From: Aporrectodea caliginosa
Lineage: Eukaryota > Annelida > Clitellata > Crassiclitellata > Lumbricidae
NCBI GenBank assembly: GCA_020284085.1
Contig: JACEVL010000209.1
Location: 749,501-813,500, forward strand
Length of the DNA stretch: 64,000 nt
Direction of reading: 5' to 3'
In this document: positions 46,121 to 56,261 of the stretch, in pieces
How positions within the stretch are numbered: the first letter of the stretch is position 1
Layout of the letters: each line of letters opens with the position of its first letter
The notes under the pieces: generated by a model
Told to the model about the DNA's origin: nothing
The model's database searches: none
What the model saw: only the letters and a program-made list of their open reading frames with translations
Position numbers and translations under genes: made by a program

Positions 46121-46516
46121 CAGTGAAAGTGAGTCCCATTACTTTAAAACTAAATGTAGTGTTGACATTGTTTTGCAGGTCTGTTTGTACTCGGTGACAC
46201 AAAAGCAACTCAACACTTGCAGGAAAATAAGCATTTTCTCAGAGATGATATCTCTCCCGGTTTATTTCATCTGACGCAGGATGGACTGAAGTCGTTGAAT
46301 CTCGAAATGTCTGATGATGCAAAGTACGTCTATGTATGTCATGGTCAGAGTTTGCGCTGTCGACTTTGGTCTCTTCGTGATCTCTTGTCAAGTAATGGCC
46401 AGCTGGTGATGTTATCACCAGAAATGGCAGCATCACCTGGTGATTATGTTCTCCCAGGTGACGGCATTGAATCTGGATTGTGTGGACAAGTTGTCGTTCT
46501 TAAGAAACCCTCTTAA
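40328..46516 (+). CDS. ACTMAP: Actin maturation protease ACTMAP (C19orf54 orthologue), complete, six coding exons
   Basis: ACTMAP removes the acetylated N-terminal residue of immature actin in the cytosol, giving the mature actin N-terminus. The six exons join in phase to 324 residues, against about 350 in human. They show a proline-rich N-terminus (ILPPPAPPPLPPPLLP, a profilin-binding type of stretch), then QDGPSCGLAALCMALNLLY with the catalytic Cys at about residue 105. LIPYDKDSNHEPCLKRGQ and AHWALLTG follow with the conserved His at about 207, then GESGLCGQVVVL-type sequence at the end. These match human VQEGPQCGLVALWMA, LIPYDEDFNHEPC and KAHWAV. All introns are GT-AG. The start ATG at 40328 is the first after an acceptor at 40282-40283; an upstream coding or UTR exon cannot be excluded. 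Confidence 0.94.
40911..41309. mobile_element. hAT-type MITE in ACTMAP intron 1
   Basis: A 399-bp element with inverted ends CAGTGGTTCCCAA and a perfect 8-bp duplication ATAAAAGG (40903-40910 and 41310-41317). Sub-terminal GTGGCCCG words recur. No transposase. Confidence 0.9.
41393..41464 (+). CDS. ACTMAP: ACTMAP exon 2
   Basis: A 72-bp exon, acceptor GAAACAG, donor CAAG|GTGTGA. It encodes AVDGTIRLSFYRHVPPIVQDGP, leading into the catalytic Cys motif completed by exon 3. Confidence 0.9.
42085..42260 (+). pseudogene. LINE 3' end fragment
   Basis: The plus strand reads WNILPDPLKNAPSLETFKSQLKTSF with a stop, then TTATGTAAAGCGCC. This is the C-terminal tail and 3' end of an L2/CR1-like LINE, upstream of a second, longer LINE in the same ACTMAP intron. 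Confidence 0.75.
42300..44156 (+). mobile_element. LINE (L2/CR1-like) reverse transcriptase region, decayed
   Basis: Consecutive reverse-transcriptase blocks lie on the plus strand in shifting frames: LDPVPTFLVQELVDDLLPFL, DPANYRPIANVTFLSKTLE, FDVSSAFDSVDHSILLKRL, GVPHGSVLGPLLYILYTADI, LLHQLYADDIQAYVH (catalytic YADD), LIGRIPKYASVSAYM with VLHWLPA, and a 3' end GGGGCGCTATATAAATG followed by a GAAT tandem. Non-LINE sequence interrupts it around 42,722-42,915. It sits in the sense orientation inside ACTMAP intron 2. Confidence 0.9.
44511..44632 (+). CDS. ACTMAP: ACTMAP exon 3: catalytic cysteine
   Basis: Acceptor TTTTTGACAG, donor TCAG|GTAAAC. It begins CGLAALCMALNLLYNK, with the nucleophile Cys of the papain-like protease, and ends KMGEMFS, matching human AQGEMFS. 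Confidence 0.95.
45306..45438 (+). CDS. ACTMAP: ACTMAP exon 4
   Basis: Acceptor TTTTTCTTTAG, donor ATTCC|GTATCC. It encodes NLLLLAEHLVPCTGYLISRE and ends ELQQQNVVLIP, which joins exon 5 as LIPYD. Confidence 0.92.
45886..45956 (+). CDS. ACTMAP: ACTMAP exon 5: catalytic histidine
   Basis: A 71-bp exon, acceptor TTGACCAG, donor ACAG|GTAAGC. It encodes YDKDSNHEPCLKRGQRAHWALLT with the conserved His-Trp pair of the active site. Confidence 0.95.
46054..46115. repeat. TA microsatellite in ACTMAP intron 5
   Basis: A nearly pure TA run ending about 60 bp before the exon 6 acceptor. Confidence 0.9.
46179..46516 (+). CDS. ACTMAP: ACTMAP exon 6, stop codon
   Basis: Acceptor TTTTGCAG, stop TAA at 46514-46516. 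It encodes VYVCHGQSLRCRLWSLRDLL and the terminal block GLCGQVVVLKKPS, matching human SWHYQLWDYDQV and GLCGQALLL. Confidence 0.95.
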
Positions 46517-48870
46517 TCATTTGTTACTAGCCTATCCTGCATTTCGTATATACGTGCTAGTTTGGTAAAATGTCCCTTTTGAGGAAACTATCCTGTTCTC
46601 ACTTTCTCGCTCACTCTCATCCTTTTGCCTCTGCTAGCACTCCCTTGCCCTTTCCACTTCCCTTATCATTAGTAGGAATGGGCTATGAAAGCGATTGTCC
46701 CAAATGTTCTTATGTCATTCACCTTACACAATCATGTTTGCTCATATTATGTTTCTTAGTGCATTGTGATAGACTTTTATGAGACTTTGATGGGTGCTAT
46801 ATAAATGGCAAGTTTCTCAATCAATCAATCAATCAAAAGAACCTATGGTGTGTCTGATCTCAGAATTGCAATTATATACAGTTTTTCTAAAGATTCACAT
46901 GCTCTGTTGCCACATTAAGGCATTGAGCAATGGTGCACCAAAATCATGTTGAAAATTAGGTTAATTTCAGAAGGTCGGCCTGTTATGAGTTAGAAAAACG
47001 TAATGTTTACATCGGATTGAGATGACATCATAACCAGTTGATATGTTTGGTATTTCAAAGTAACTTGGTACATGTAATAATTTCAAAAGTCCTTAAACAG
47101 CTTTTCGCTGATTGACATCTGCATTCAATAAATTCATTTATTTTATAAGTAATATATTGTTGACTAGGATTTACAGAGGTTTGTTTAATAACACGTTTTA
47201 AATTTTGGTTTAAATTATTTAACCAGTGCATGTGATGTTCGGCAGGTCTTGAAGATTTATCTTTTCTGGTTTGCATAACACTTTTGTGAGACTCTGCAAT
47301 GAGTACTGTATAAGTACCTAGTTGCCTTGCAGCATCTAGTCTCATGTTTGGGATATAGGTTTTTTGTGCTTTGTCACCTCAGATCAATATTTTACTACAT
47401 GGAGTGTTGCTGATGAACCTATTTAACTAGTTTAGAAGTGACTTGAATATGGAGTGTTGCATGGATGAGTTGGCTATCATGTTGGCTTTTAACCTCTGTG
47501 ACCCGGCTTCAAATCCTAGGCTCGTGATGTGAAATTGTTGTAGTCAATCTCTGTGTGACCTTGACACTAGAAGCACTCATATGAGTTTTGGTTTAAATTG
47601 AATGCGAACAACTTGACTAGTATATTGTGTAGTTGAAAGTTGTGTTTATTTATCTTTTATGCGGTTTTGCATGCGCTGGACGGTAACCTTGTGATCATGT
47701 GGAAATGACATTTAATAATTCTGGTGCTTTGATATTTAGGCAAATATATTAACTAGTGTTTTTATGCCTTTGAATGATCATGTATTTTGGTCTTGTAATA
47801 AATACATGTATTTACTTGTTGTTTTCCAAGGATTTATTTGTTTGTCTAGTGCGCATATAAATTTGAATTTTTAATGTATTAATTGCACTTATAATGCGTG
47901 CAAGTAAATCTGAATCCAAGCCAGAGATACCAACAAACAAAACAACTTATCCAGGGTTGTTACACAGAGACTGTTGAGCGGGTTTGAACCTGTAATCATT
48001 AGATTGCAGACCCTGTAGGCCCCTGAATAAATCGCAGCATTACCTACAATCACTAGATTTGTCAAAGTAGCAGTTGCTGGAATTTCTTCGATTATTGAAC
48101 ACATCAAAACAACTGAGTTAAACACTGCCATCAACTGTGATGAAGACACAATAATTATAGCATTATGTGACTGCATCTTGCTGATTGTGCTGTCATCAAA
48201 ATTTTATGCAGTTGTGCCCTCGTTAGGTCCCAAAGTACTTTGGAAAGTAACGATGGTTAATTAGTATGAAACGTATAATCAACATTCTATACGAATTGCA
48301 CCAGAAAATAAATCATGAATACAACAAGTTTGATGTTTGCAAATAATCGTTAATTGCTGAAGCACTGTGTCGCCTTGGGACACAACTGCACCAATTTTGA
48401 TGGCACTCTGTTTGGCAGCTCACATAAATTATGTATGGCTGCAAATGTCAACATTGTACGGTACTGTTAATAGATCTATAGTTCAAGCTGCTCCACCTCT
48501 AGATTAAAGTCCTGCCAGAACTACAGCAAACTATTGAATCCATGCTATCAGCTCACCTACTCTCACCCTCTTGCCGTTTATGCTCAGGCATAAAATGTCC
48601 AACTAAAACTATTAGGCCTACTTAATCTGATTCATCCTCCGTTCTTGCTGTCCCAATGCCAAAGTTCCACAGACGAGAGGTTTATTGTAAGCCAGTCTAC
48701 GTGCCTGACCTTTTTGACCTAGACTGGAACCGAACCTTATCAGAACTACCTCACTCAAATCGGCTTTGACTGAGCGCCTGTATAATCTGGTTCCCGTAAC
48801 TTTCCAAAAATGCGCAGAATAAATATGGACATTATGACGAAGCAATGAAGTAGACTATGTAGGTCGACGC
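46517..48870. other. ACTMAP 3' flank and gene-free spacer
   Basis: It contains a SINE/LINE-type tail near 46,780-46,835 (GGGTGCTATATAAATGGC then ATCA tandem). A TGTAATAAATAC stretch near 47,797 could be a polyadenylation signal. SINE-like bits lie near 47.95 kb. No coding frame with family signal. Confidence 0.4.
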
Positions 48871-48885
48871 GTTGCTCCTGGCAAC
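48871..48885 (+). promoter_or_regulatory. RFX X-box-like site upstream of MKKS
   Basis: GTTGCTCCTGGCAAC: inverted half-sites GTTGC and GCAAC, fitting the X-box layout (RYYNYY, 1-3 bases, RRNRAC) bound by RFX factors. It lies 110 bp upstream of the MKKS ATG, a usual position for X-boxes of ciliary genes such as BBS genes. Binding is inferred. Confidence 0.6.
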
Positions 48886-48995
48886 GCAGCCATCTGAACA
48901 GTGGCGCCACAACGCGAAAGTAATAATAAATAATAAAACCTAATTTTGTGCTTAAACGATAGGCCTATCGCTGAAATATCGGTTAAAATAGTAAA

Positions 48996-50600
48996 ATGAA
49001 TTCCGCTCCATCTGGATTTAGATTTTCGGCCAAAGAACAGTCGGCGGTAACTCGTAACATTCTTAGCGACGAAGACACATTTCGTGCCGTTTATACGCTA
49101 CGGAAAGTCTTTCAATCGTGTCTTGGGCCGCACGGTCAATGTAAACTCGTGCACAACGGGGTCGGAGGTCACGTAACAGTCACCTCGTCTGCCGGTCGTC
49201 TATTAAAGGCAACACAGGTGACGAACCCTGTCCTAAGACTCGTCTCGACGGCCGTTCTCAGTCATCTGGACATGCACAGTGACGGAGGGTCGATGATGGC
49301 TACTCTGACGCTGCTTATAATAGAGCGAGCGTTAGAATTACAGATAAGGCGGCGACTGATAACAGACGTTCTGGACGCTGTAACGAAGGAGAGCATTCGT
49401 TACCTGAATTCTAATGACTGTCCGGTCCGGGTATCGGTCGGCCTCGACCGTCTGTTTGATCTGGCCTGCGTGGTGAACGGCATTACGTCTACAAAGCCGG
49501 GCGCTGGAATGACATTGGCGGATGTTGGTCGCATCAATCAATGCGTTGTTGAGGCGTTCTTGAAAACGACCCCGGATGCACGCGAAACGAAAGTGGCCAA
49601 CGCCGACGTCCAGTACGTGTGCGTGGGTGGCAGGCGTCCAATGCATTCGTACGTGACGAGTGGTCTCTTCATCGATTCTCCACAGATCCCGACCTGTCGC
49701 ACGATGGCCCTGGCCCCGCGGCGTGTGCCAGACGGGGCCAGAAGGGGTCTCGTTGCTGTTGTTGTTTATGGTGTGTCCATGGCCGGTGATGCGGAAGATA
49801 ATCTGGACGTGGAGTTTGAGGTTGCTTCTGATCTGAATGTAGATGCCGTGGTTTTGGACGAGATGTTGAAGACCGTGGGTGGTTTAGTGGAGCGTGGGAT
49901 TGGTCTGGTTGTGTGTCAGAAGGTCATCCATCCAGAGGTGAAAAGACATTTGCGTAATCTTGGCGTCATGGTCTTTGATCGTCTTGGACTTGTGCAAGTG
50001 AAGCTGCTATCGAGAACTGTCGGTGGTCAGTTGCTTGCTTCATTTCGTACACCCACTGATACAAACAGTTTTGGTTACGTTGAAAATATCGCACATGAAG
50101 TCATCAATGGTAGAAGTTACGTGCGAGTGGAGGGAGCCAAAGAGCAACTTACAACGCTGGTTCTGTGTGGACTGACCGAAGAATCATTGGATGAACTGAA
50201 GCAAGTCTGTGCCACAGCTAACCATGTTCTGTGGCAGACAATCGAGTCACGTATAGCACTGAAAGGTGGAGGGGAGTGGCAGAGATGTCTAGCTGACCAT
50301 CTCAGAGGATTGGCCAGTCAGACGAATATGAGTGAAATGCTGATGTGTTCAAAGTCTGAACTGTCCGTTGTGCTTGAAACCATCGCTGGTTGTTTCAATG
50401 AAATCTTCAGCACTGTTAGCGGAAGGAGTTCTGTTGATACAGAGAATGCTTCGAAGGTCAACGTTAAGACGTCAGGGAACTGCTTCACTCCTGATGTGGT
50501 TCTCGATTGCTTTGTTCCTGCCCTAAGTGCTGTCAAGGGTGCCATGTTCCTGGCTCACATGACTTTGGGAATAAAACACTTCATTTGCGATGTGAACTGA
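48996..50600 (+). CDS. MKKS: MKKS / BBS6 chaperonin-like protein, 534 aa, single exon
   Basis: MKKS is a group II chaperonin-related protein that, with BBS10 and BBS12, helps assemble the BBSome for ciliary membrane traffic. The ATG at 48996 is set by an in-frame TAA 12 bp upstream. The frame covers the whole protein: equatorial N-part (LRKVFQSCLGPHGQCKLVHN, matching human YGPSGRLKQLHN), apical part (GLVVCQKVIHPEVKRHLRNL, matching human LVLCQKVIHPSLKQFL), and ALHVL-type C-part (ELKQVCATANHVLWQTIESR). Human MKKS has 570 residues. The canonical chaperonin GDGTT nucleotide motif is replaced by SDGGSMM, as expected for the BBS chaperonins that have lost normal ATPase motifs. Human MKKS coding sequence is split by introns; here it is uninterrupted, GC-richer than its flanks and without stops, so it looks functional rather than a retrocopy. 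Confidence 0.92.
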   Translation: MNSAPSGFRFSAKEQSAVTRNILSDEDTFRAVYTLRKVFQSCLGPHGQCKLVHNGVGGHVTVTSSAGRLLKATQVTNPVLRLVSTAVLSHLDMHSDGGSMMATLTLLIIERALELQIRRRLITDVLDAVTKESIRYLNSNDCPVRVSVGLDRLFDLACVVNGITSTKPGAGMTLADVGRINQCVVEAFLKTTPDARETKVANADVQYVCVGGRRPMHSYVTSGLFIDSPQIPTCRTMALAPRRVPDGARRGLVAVVVYGVSMAGDAEDNLDVEFEVASDLNVDAVVLDEMLKTVGGLVERGIGLVVCQKVIHPEVKRHLRNLGVMVFDRLGLVQVKLLSRTVGGQLLASFRTPTDTNSFGYVENIAHEVINGRSYVRVEGAKEQLTTLVLCGLTEESLDELKQVCATANHVLWQTIESRIALKGGGEWQRCLADHLRGLASQTNMSEMLMCSKSELSVVLETIAGCFNEIFSTVSGRSSVDTENASKVNVKTSGNCFTPDVVLDCFVPALSAVKGAMFLAHMTLGIKHFICDVN

Positions 50601-51916
50601 ACACTGTTACTTATATACTGTTATCGTCGTTGTCATGATTGCTATCAAGATCATGATGATAATCATCATAATCATTAATCAAAGATGCCAGGCTGTTTCG
50701 TTGTGATCGGGATGTGAATGAGTGATCTCTATTTGTTTCAAGCTCTACATTTCTATCATCTTTAGTCCAAGTCATATTTACAAATGTCTTCATGTACACT
50801 GTCTTCATTTTCTAGCCTTCATGGACTTGGACCAGAAGAGCTGACCAGTTTGTTGAAAGCAGCCTCCGCAGTCAATACCTTATGCACTGGACATGTAGCC
50901 ATACGATAATATCAACTCACCTCAACACCTTGCAATGCATGTTTTATTCAATACAAATGTATTATTCAGTTACTGGGTTCATTAGTAATAATAATGATAA
51001 ATAATAATAATAATAAATAATAATTGCCATTGGATGAAACGTAGCCATTTCAAATGTCACTAACTATCTCTGGACAATTTTTGTCTTCTGAATGATTGCA
51101 TTGCACTTACCTCAGATAAATAATAACAATAATAGAAATAATAATAATAATAATAATAAAATAATATATATTATACATGCAATAATAATAATAATGTTGC
51201 AGAAGAGGAGATTAAAGTTTTCAGATACATGTTAAACGGTCAGAAATCCTAGCATAATTTTTGTTCCTGAAGGATTACATTTAAATTCTCCGTTAAACAC
51301 TCCACTAAATAATAATAATCACTATTAGGCCTATCATCCTGATCAAGATGATAAAAGTGAAGCCAGTACTGGTAATTTTGTTTACCATGCATTCCCAACA
51401 CTTTCCTTCTGAGATGTTTAAACCCTGAGGGATGATCTCCATATCTGGATAAAAATAATAAGCGAGAAACTTACTGAGTTGTGATTCAAGATGCAATGCC
51501 AGATGTCATTCTTAATCTTCAGATAGTTCTAAAGGGTCGTCCAATGAGGGGATGGAGAGGTCATCCCAATGTGGACAAGGGAGTGAGGCTTTAACCAGTG
51601 TAGTCATAGCCTATCAGAAGAGGACTGATCTAAGGAATTTAAAGTCATAAAGACAACAAACTACAATCAGAACTGACTGAATTCTGTCAATTGACTATTC
51701 AAACCATCATAATAAATATTATATTCACGTGTGTGGATTTATGTATGCAAGTATGTATCTAGTGCCGTTGTAAGAATCCTAAAATGCGCTTTTAAAGTTG
51801 CCAGATAAGCCTACACACATGTGTGTTTGCTTGATATACCACATGTATGTATGGCTTTTTGACATACACCCATATATGGTTATGGGTTATCCAGATGTGA
51901 GAAAAACCTTCTGTGC

Positions 51917-51961
<45 letters not shown>

Positions 51962-53415
51962 ATAATAATATATAAGTGAATTTATGCTATGTGTTTGTAT
52001 TAGGATGATGGAGTGTTTGTTCACAGTTTAGTCTGTTTGGAGTTCTGTTTGGCTGTGCTTATGTTTGGATTTTTGGCAATTTAACACCATCTGCATGCGT
52101 GGTAACACTCTTAACCTCTTTGCGCCAAGGCAGAGAGGGAGGAAGAGAGGGAGGCAGGAACAGAGGGAGAGACTGTGGCGAGTAACTAGTAGCCTACGTC
52201 TGGATGGAGGTAGGCCTATAATGGCTGCAGTTTCTGGACATCTCAAGGTGAAGTCAAGATGTGGTACGTGATAGGTTAAGACTTTGTTGGCTGAATTTTG
52301 CACGTGAATAAATACCGTACCACTGTTAGAGCATCTCTGCAACAGATCACTGACAGCAGCAGGCTTACAAAAAATTAGTATATTGTCCAATGTGTAGTAG
52401 TTAGGCAATTAATAATGACGTTATTAATTAATAATTAGGTCAGAAATTAGAAATAATCTAAGTAATATTTAGTTTATTGCTAAATAGTAAGGTAATTTGT
52501 GAGGAAATTAGTAATAGGTAACTAATTACTAAATAATATTTAGTAATTAACCTATAGGTAAATATTTATTAAGTAAAGTAATTATTAGTAAACAGGTAGC
52601 CTATAGTTCAGATATTTAATATTTAGTAATTAGGTAGGCCCAATAGTTATTAACGAAAGATCTCCAGTCAAAGTAGCTTTTTTCTGACCACACAAGATGT
52701 CTAATTATAATTGGCCTTGGTTTTTTTTAAATAGCGCATTTCTGCTCATGTAGCCTACATGTGCTTTGATTGTTGCAATGCACTCTAGTTTTATGCCTTG
52801 AGCCCTTGATGAGCCGCCTGTGCAACACGAAGCCTGCAGTGGTAATGGTGTTAAGGATAGGCCTATAAAGTGGTGAACGATATCAGGCAATTATTCGATA
52901 GTGGGTATGAAGGATATCAATGGAGAATTAGCAATTATTTCTTGGTATTAAGGATATCAGTGCAGTGCCGTCTATAACTCGGCTACAGCCATTATTTTTG
53001 TAGCGCCTTTTTACCCATGCTGCTGTATAAACCTGGGATTATTATTACTGGTATAAACAGTTGCGCCTTGCTTTCGTTTTATCTGTTTCCAGCAATTTAC
53101 CTGCCAGGTTCGTAGAGCCTACTGGTGAAACTAAATACTGGCGTTGTGCCAATGCGGTTATTCCACTTGGCAGTACTAGGCTATAGGCCAACGTACAGAT
53201 AAGCCGATTTTCTTAAATTGGAATGTGCTTGGTAGGCCTATGTAGAATTAGCCTATATACCTACAATTATTGAAATGTATCAACTGACATGAAAGGAAAA
53301 TAAAGAACGACTGGATCACTGGAAGTAGGGCTGGCCAGCTGGCTATATGGTGGCTAACCAATAGGCCTATATACGTCGATGATTACAAAGTCATAATTGT
53401 TTTTATGCAATAGGC

Positions 53416-53464
<49 letters not shown>

Positions 53465-53989
53465 GTATTATTTATATGTAGTTGATAAACATTTCAATAT
53501 ATATATATATAGTACACTGTCTTTGGTAATCACTTATATCACTTATATCACTTATACTATACTAGATGTTTGCCCGTCCTAAGACGGTTAAAAACAATTT
53601 GAAAATGTCAAGAGTTGCGTCTTCTATGCTATGATTGACATAAGTCTATGTCCCTCCTCCTCCCCTTTCCTTCCAAACCAATTTGAAAGTCACGGAAACT
53701 GATATTATTAAACAGATTAAATGCCATCTGAGCCACTGAAATCCCATAGGCCTAGTTTAATATGTGAATGATAGACTGAGACTTCCTATGTTGTGGTATC
53801 GTGGCGGACAAGCCAAAAAGCTTGTCGATAGAATTTATAAATAATAAATTATTCTATTCCTAATTGTATTATTTAGGCGTATAATTTGAGGCGTAAGTTG
53901 TTTCGTTAACTTCGGTTTATTTATGATATTTTACAAGTTTATTTTAGTAATTCAGTATACTAATGGGACCCTCCAATTACGACCTCCAT
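50601..53989. other. Gene-free, A/T-rich spacer
   Basis: It holds several AAT microsatellites (about 50,990-51,190), TA runs (51,920-51,956; 53,419-53,461), an A/T-rich tract built from TAATTAG/AGTAATT words (52,400-52,640) and many TAGGCCTA-type words. No gene signature was seen on either strand. Confidence 0.5.
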
Positions 53990-54213
53990 TCATTCAATCA
54001 TTCATTCATTTCAGATATATTATATAGCGCCCCTTCAAGATTTCTACTCAGAGGCGCTCCCGACTACAATACACTGAATCGGAGTTTCACGCCGAAGCGC
54101 ATGATCCATTGCGAGTGAAGGACTTGGGTCCTACGCGGCGGCTTGACGTGGATTCGAACCTGCAACCCTCCGGTTGCAAGGCACCGAACATACCTCTACA
54201 CCACCGCGCCCCT
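53990..54213 (-). mobile_element. tRNA-derived SINE, single head
   Basis: On the minus strand: GGGGCGCGGTGGTGTAGAGG (A box), GCAGGTTCGAATCC (B box), GGAGCGCCTCTGAGTAG, GGGGCGCTATATAATATATC and an ATGA tail. It equals head 2 plus body of the dimeric SINE. Confidence 0.88.
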
Positions 54214-54616
54214 CCATGTCCAATAACTAATCGTACTGGAACGAGGATGATCAAAGGAACACCAACCGTCGCTTTAGGCCACCAGTAGTCAAAGACTCCA
54301 AGTTTAGGGCGTCCGTATTACATAATTTGGAGCCGGCATTAAGCGCTTTCTTACAGGAATGAACGATCATCGGCAAGTCTTTCGAGTAAAATCAATGTAG
54401 TGCGGAAGACATCGAGCGTGGACCGTGCCACATCATAGAGTGCCGACAGTTACTGTACTAAAGAGGTCGTTGCATCATGTGCTGCACTAGATGTTGACCG
54501 GCGAACCTGCGTTCTGCGCATAAACCAGTCGAGGAATCTTGGTATTACGTGGTTAGTGACATAATACAGTAGGCCTACATTCGTTTTATGTGCGATAGGC
54601 TATATATAGGCCTATC

Positions 54617-54835
54617 AAAGTTGGTGGCCGATTGGTTAGAGCGCTCAGCCAGTAACGCAGAGAGTATTATAGGCCTACGGGTTCGAACCTCGTCCGAGAC
54701 GGTAACTGTGTATACAGGGCCCTGAGCAAGTCCTTCCATCACAATCGCTCAGCGACATCGATGCTCTGTCGTATGATCGTGTGCACTCTTGAACTTTGGA
54801 AGAAAGGCAATATCAAATACAGAACTGTACAGTGT
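54617..54835 (+). mobile_element. tRNA-derived SINE, second family
   Basis: Starts GTTGGTGGCCGATTGGTTAGAGCGC (A box) with GGGTTCGAACCTCG (B box), then GGGCCCTGAGCAAGTCC and a body ending GGCAATATCAAATACAG. A body fragment of the same family occurs near 37,790 on the other strand side (TTGATATTGCCTGCCTTCC). A TATAGGCCTAC word lies between the two boxes. Confidence 0.75.
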
Positions 54836-55219
54836 TGTGTCCCTATAGACAGCGACCAACCTTGAACCCTCATTGGGGAGAACCCGGAGAAGGGGCAATA
54901 TGGGTTGAGGTAGTGAAAGGGGCAATGATGTGAGTGAATCCGAGCATAGGTCTACCTGCCGAACACTGTTGGAGTAATCTCCGCCCACGAAGCTAGGTCC
55001 AAACCGTCACAGCATAATTGTTACGCTATCCTATGTTATGCTATTCTACTTGTTATGCTATGTGCTATTGTGTAATGTCTTGAATGAATAACGTAGGCCT
55101 ATGGTTAGAATATAAGCCACCGTTAGCATTAATTCTGTGCTTTATTATTAGGCACAGTCATAACACGGGTGGTTTTTTCTTCGCAGTAAGAATACGGGTG
55201 GGTTTTTCATTCTCTTCCA

Positions 55220-55530
55220 GATAAACCACAGCATGCAGGTCTTTATGTGCGTCGACTGCAGTGTGAACCGATTCCATCCATTCCACGCTCTAGCTACGGC
55301 CTGCATCATGGTCGTCTCCTCCGCAGATCAAGGAGCGGGTTTTATTACCGGATGGTATTCCCGTCAATAATCGCACGTAATGGATGCCTTGAGGAGACGG
55401 GGGCATCGACCCCCCCCCTACTCCTACCCCAAAGGCAGATATGTAGGGTTGGTCGTGGGTGGCAGAGGCACATACGAAAACTACTCGTCGGGTTTTATGA
55501 TGGCCGACCGCGCCTGCAGCGTCGGAAAAT
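55220..55530 (+). other. Possible orphan exon or gene fragment, unrecognised
   Basis: After a good acceptor-like tract (TTTTTCATTCTCTTCCAG, about 55,202-55,219) a plus frame reads HSMQVFMCVDCSVNRF, then ATACIMVVSSADQGAGFITG. After a C9 run, another frame reads GRYVGLVVGGRGTYENYSSG and FMMADRACSVGKL. The composition is protein-like in both, which suggests a frame-broken pseudogene of a small membrane protein, but I recognise no family. Confidence 0.25.
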
Positions 55531-55949
55531 TGATTTAGGCAATTTTCTAAACCGATATCTCATTGAGAGGAAATAATTCCTTTGTATTAAAAAGATCTTG
55601 CAGCATCGCTTTGCAACCAAGACATTACCAGCTGCGTGCGAAGTTTGTTTGATTATAGGCCCTATAGACCTATACGCTTTTCAATGGAACGAATCTGCGC
55701 ATTGTTAAAATACACTAATAAAGCAATTTAATATCGTAAGTGCAAAAATGCAATTTGTTATCGCAAGTGGCATGATCCTAACTGCGAGTAATATTTATAC
55801 GACATCAGACCTAGACAGACTATCGTTAGGCCCTGATGTCTTGCCATTTGGGAGCGTGAATGGCTGAGTATGAGAGATCGTGCACATGGGCCGATCTCTG
55901 GTGAAAATCCCGACTGTAGTGTATAGATCCGGCCTATAGCCCCAGTGAC

Positions 55950-56261
55950 GTAAATCATGGGGGACAGAGGTGTCATCCTTGATCAGGAACTAACCTTTTC
56001 CAAACACCTCTCCTCTTTGCCTCGCTCCTTCTTTAACCATCTTCGTCAGCTTAGGGTTGTTGCTCGCTCTCTTTCAACCTCTGCTGCTTCTACTCTTATC
56101 CATGCCTTTGTCTGCTCTCGTCTAGACTGTTGCTCTTCTCTCTATACTGGTCTTCCTCAAGTCCACTTGTCCTCCTTTGAGAGGGTCTTTCGGTCTGCGG
56201 CGCGCCTTGTTGGTTCCATACCTCGCTGTGGTAGCGTATCTTCCTACATGCATCATATATA
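55950..56261 (+). mobile_element. LINE, 5' part, interrupted by a mariner element
   Basis: The plus strand reads GVILDQELTFSKHL, TLIHAFVCSRLDCCSSLYTG and RSAARLVGSIPRCGSVSSYM, the post-YADD portion of an L2/CR1-like reverse transcriptase. Reading stops at the TA target of the mariner insertion and resumes at 57,640. Confidence 0.87.

Noticed and set aside
49338..49646. Minus-strand frame of 102 codons
   Set aside because: Shadow of MKKS on the opposite strand.
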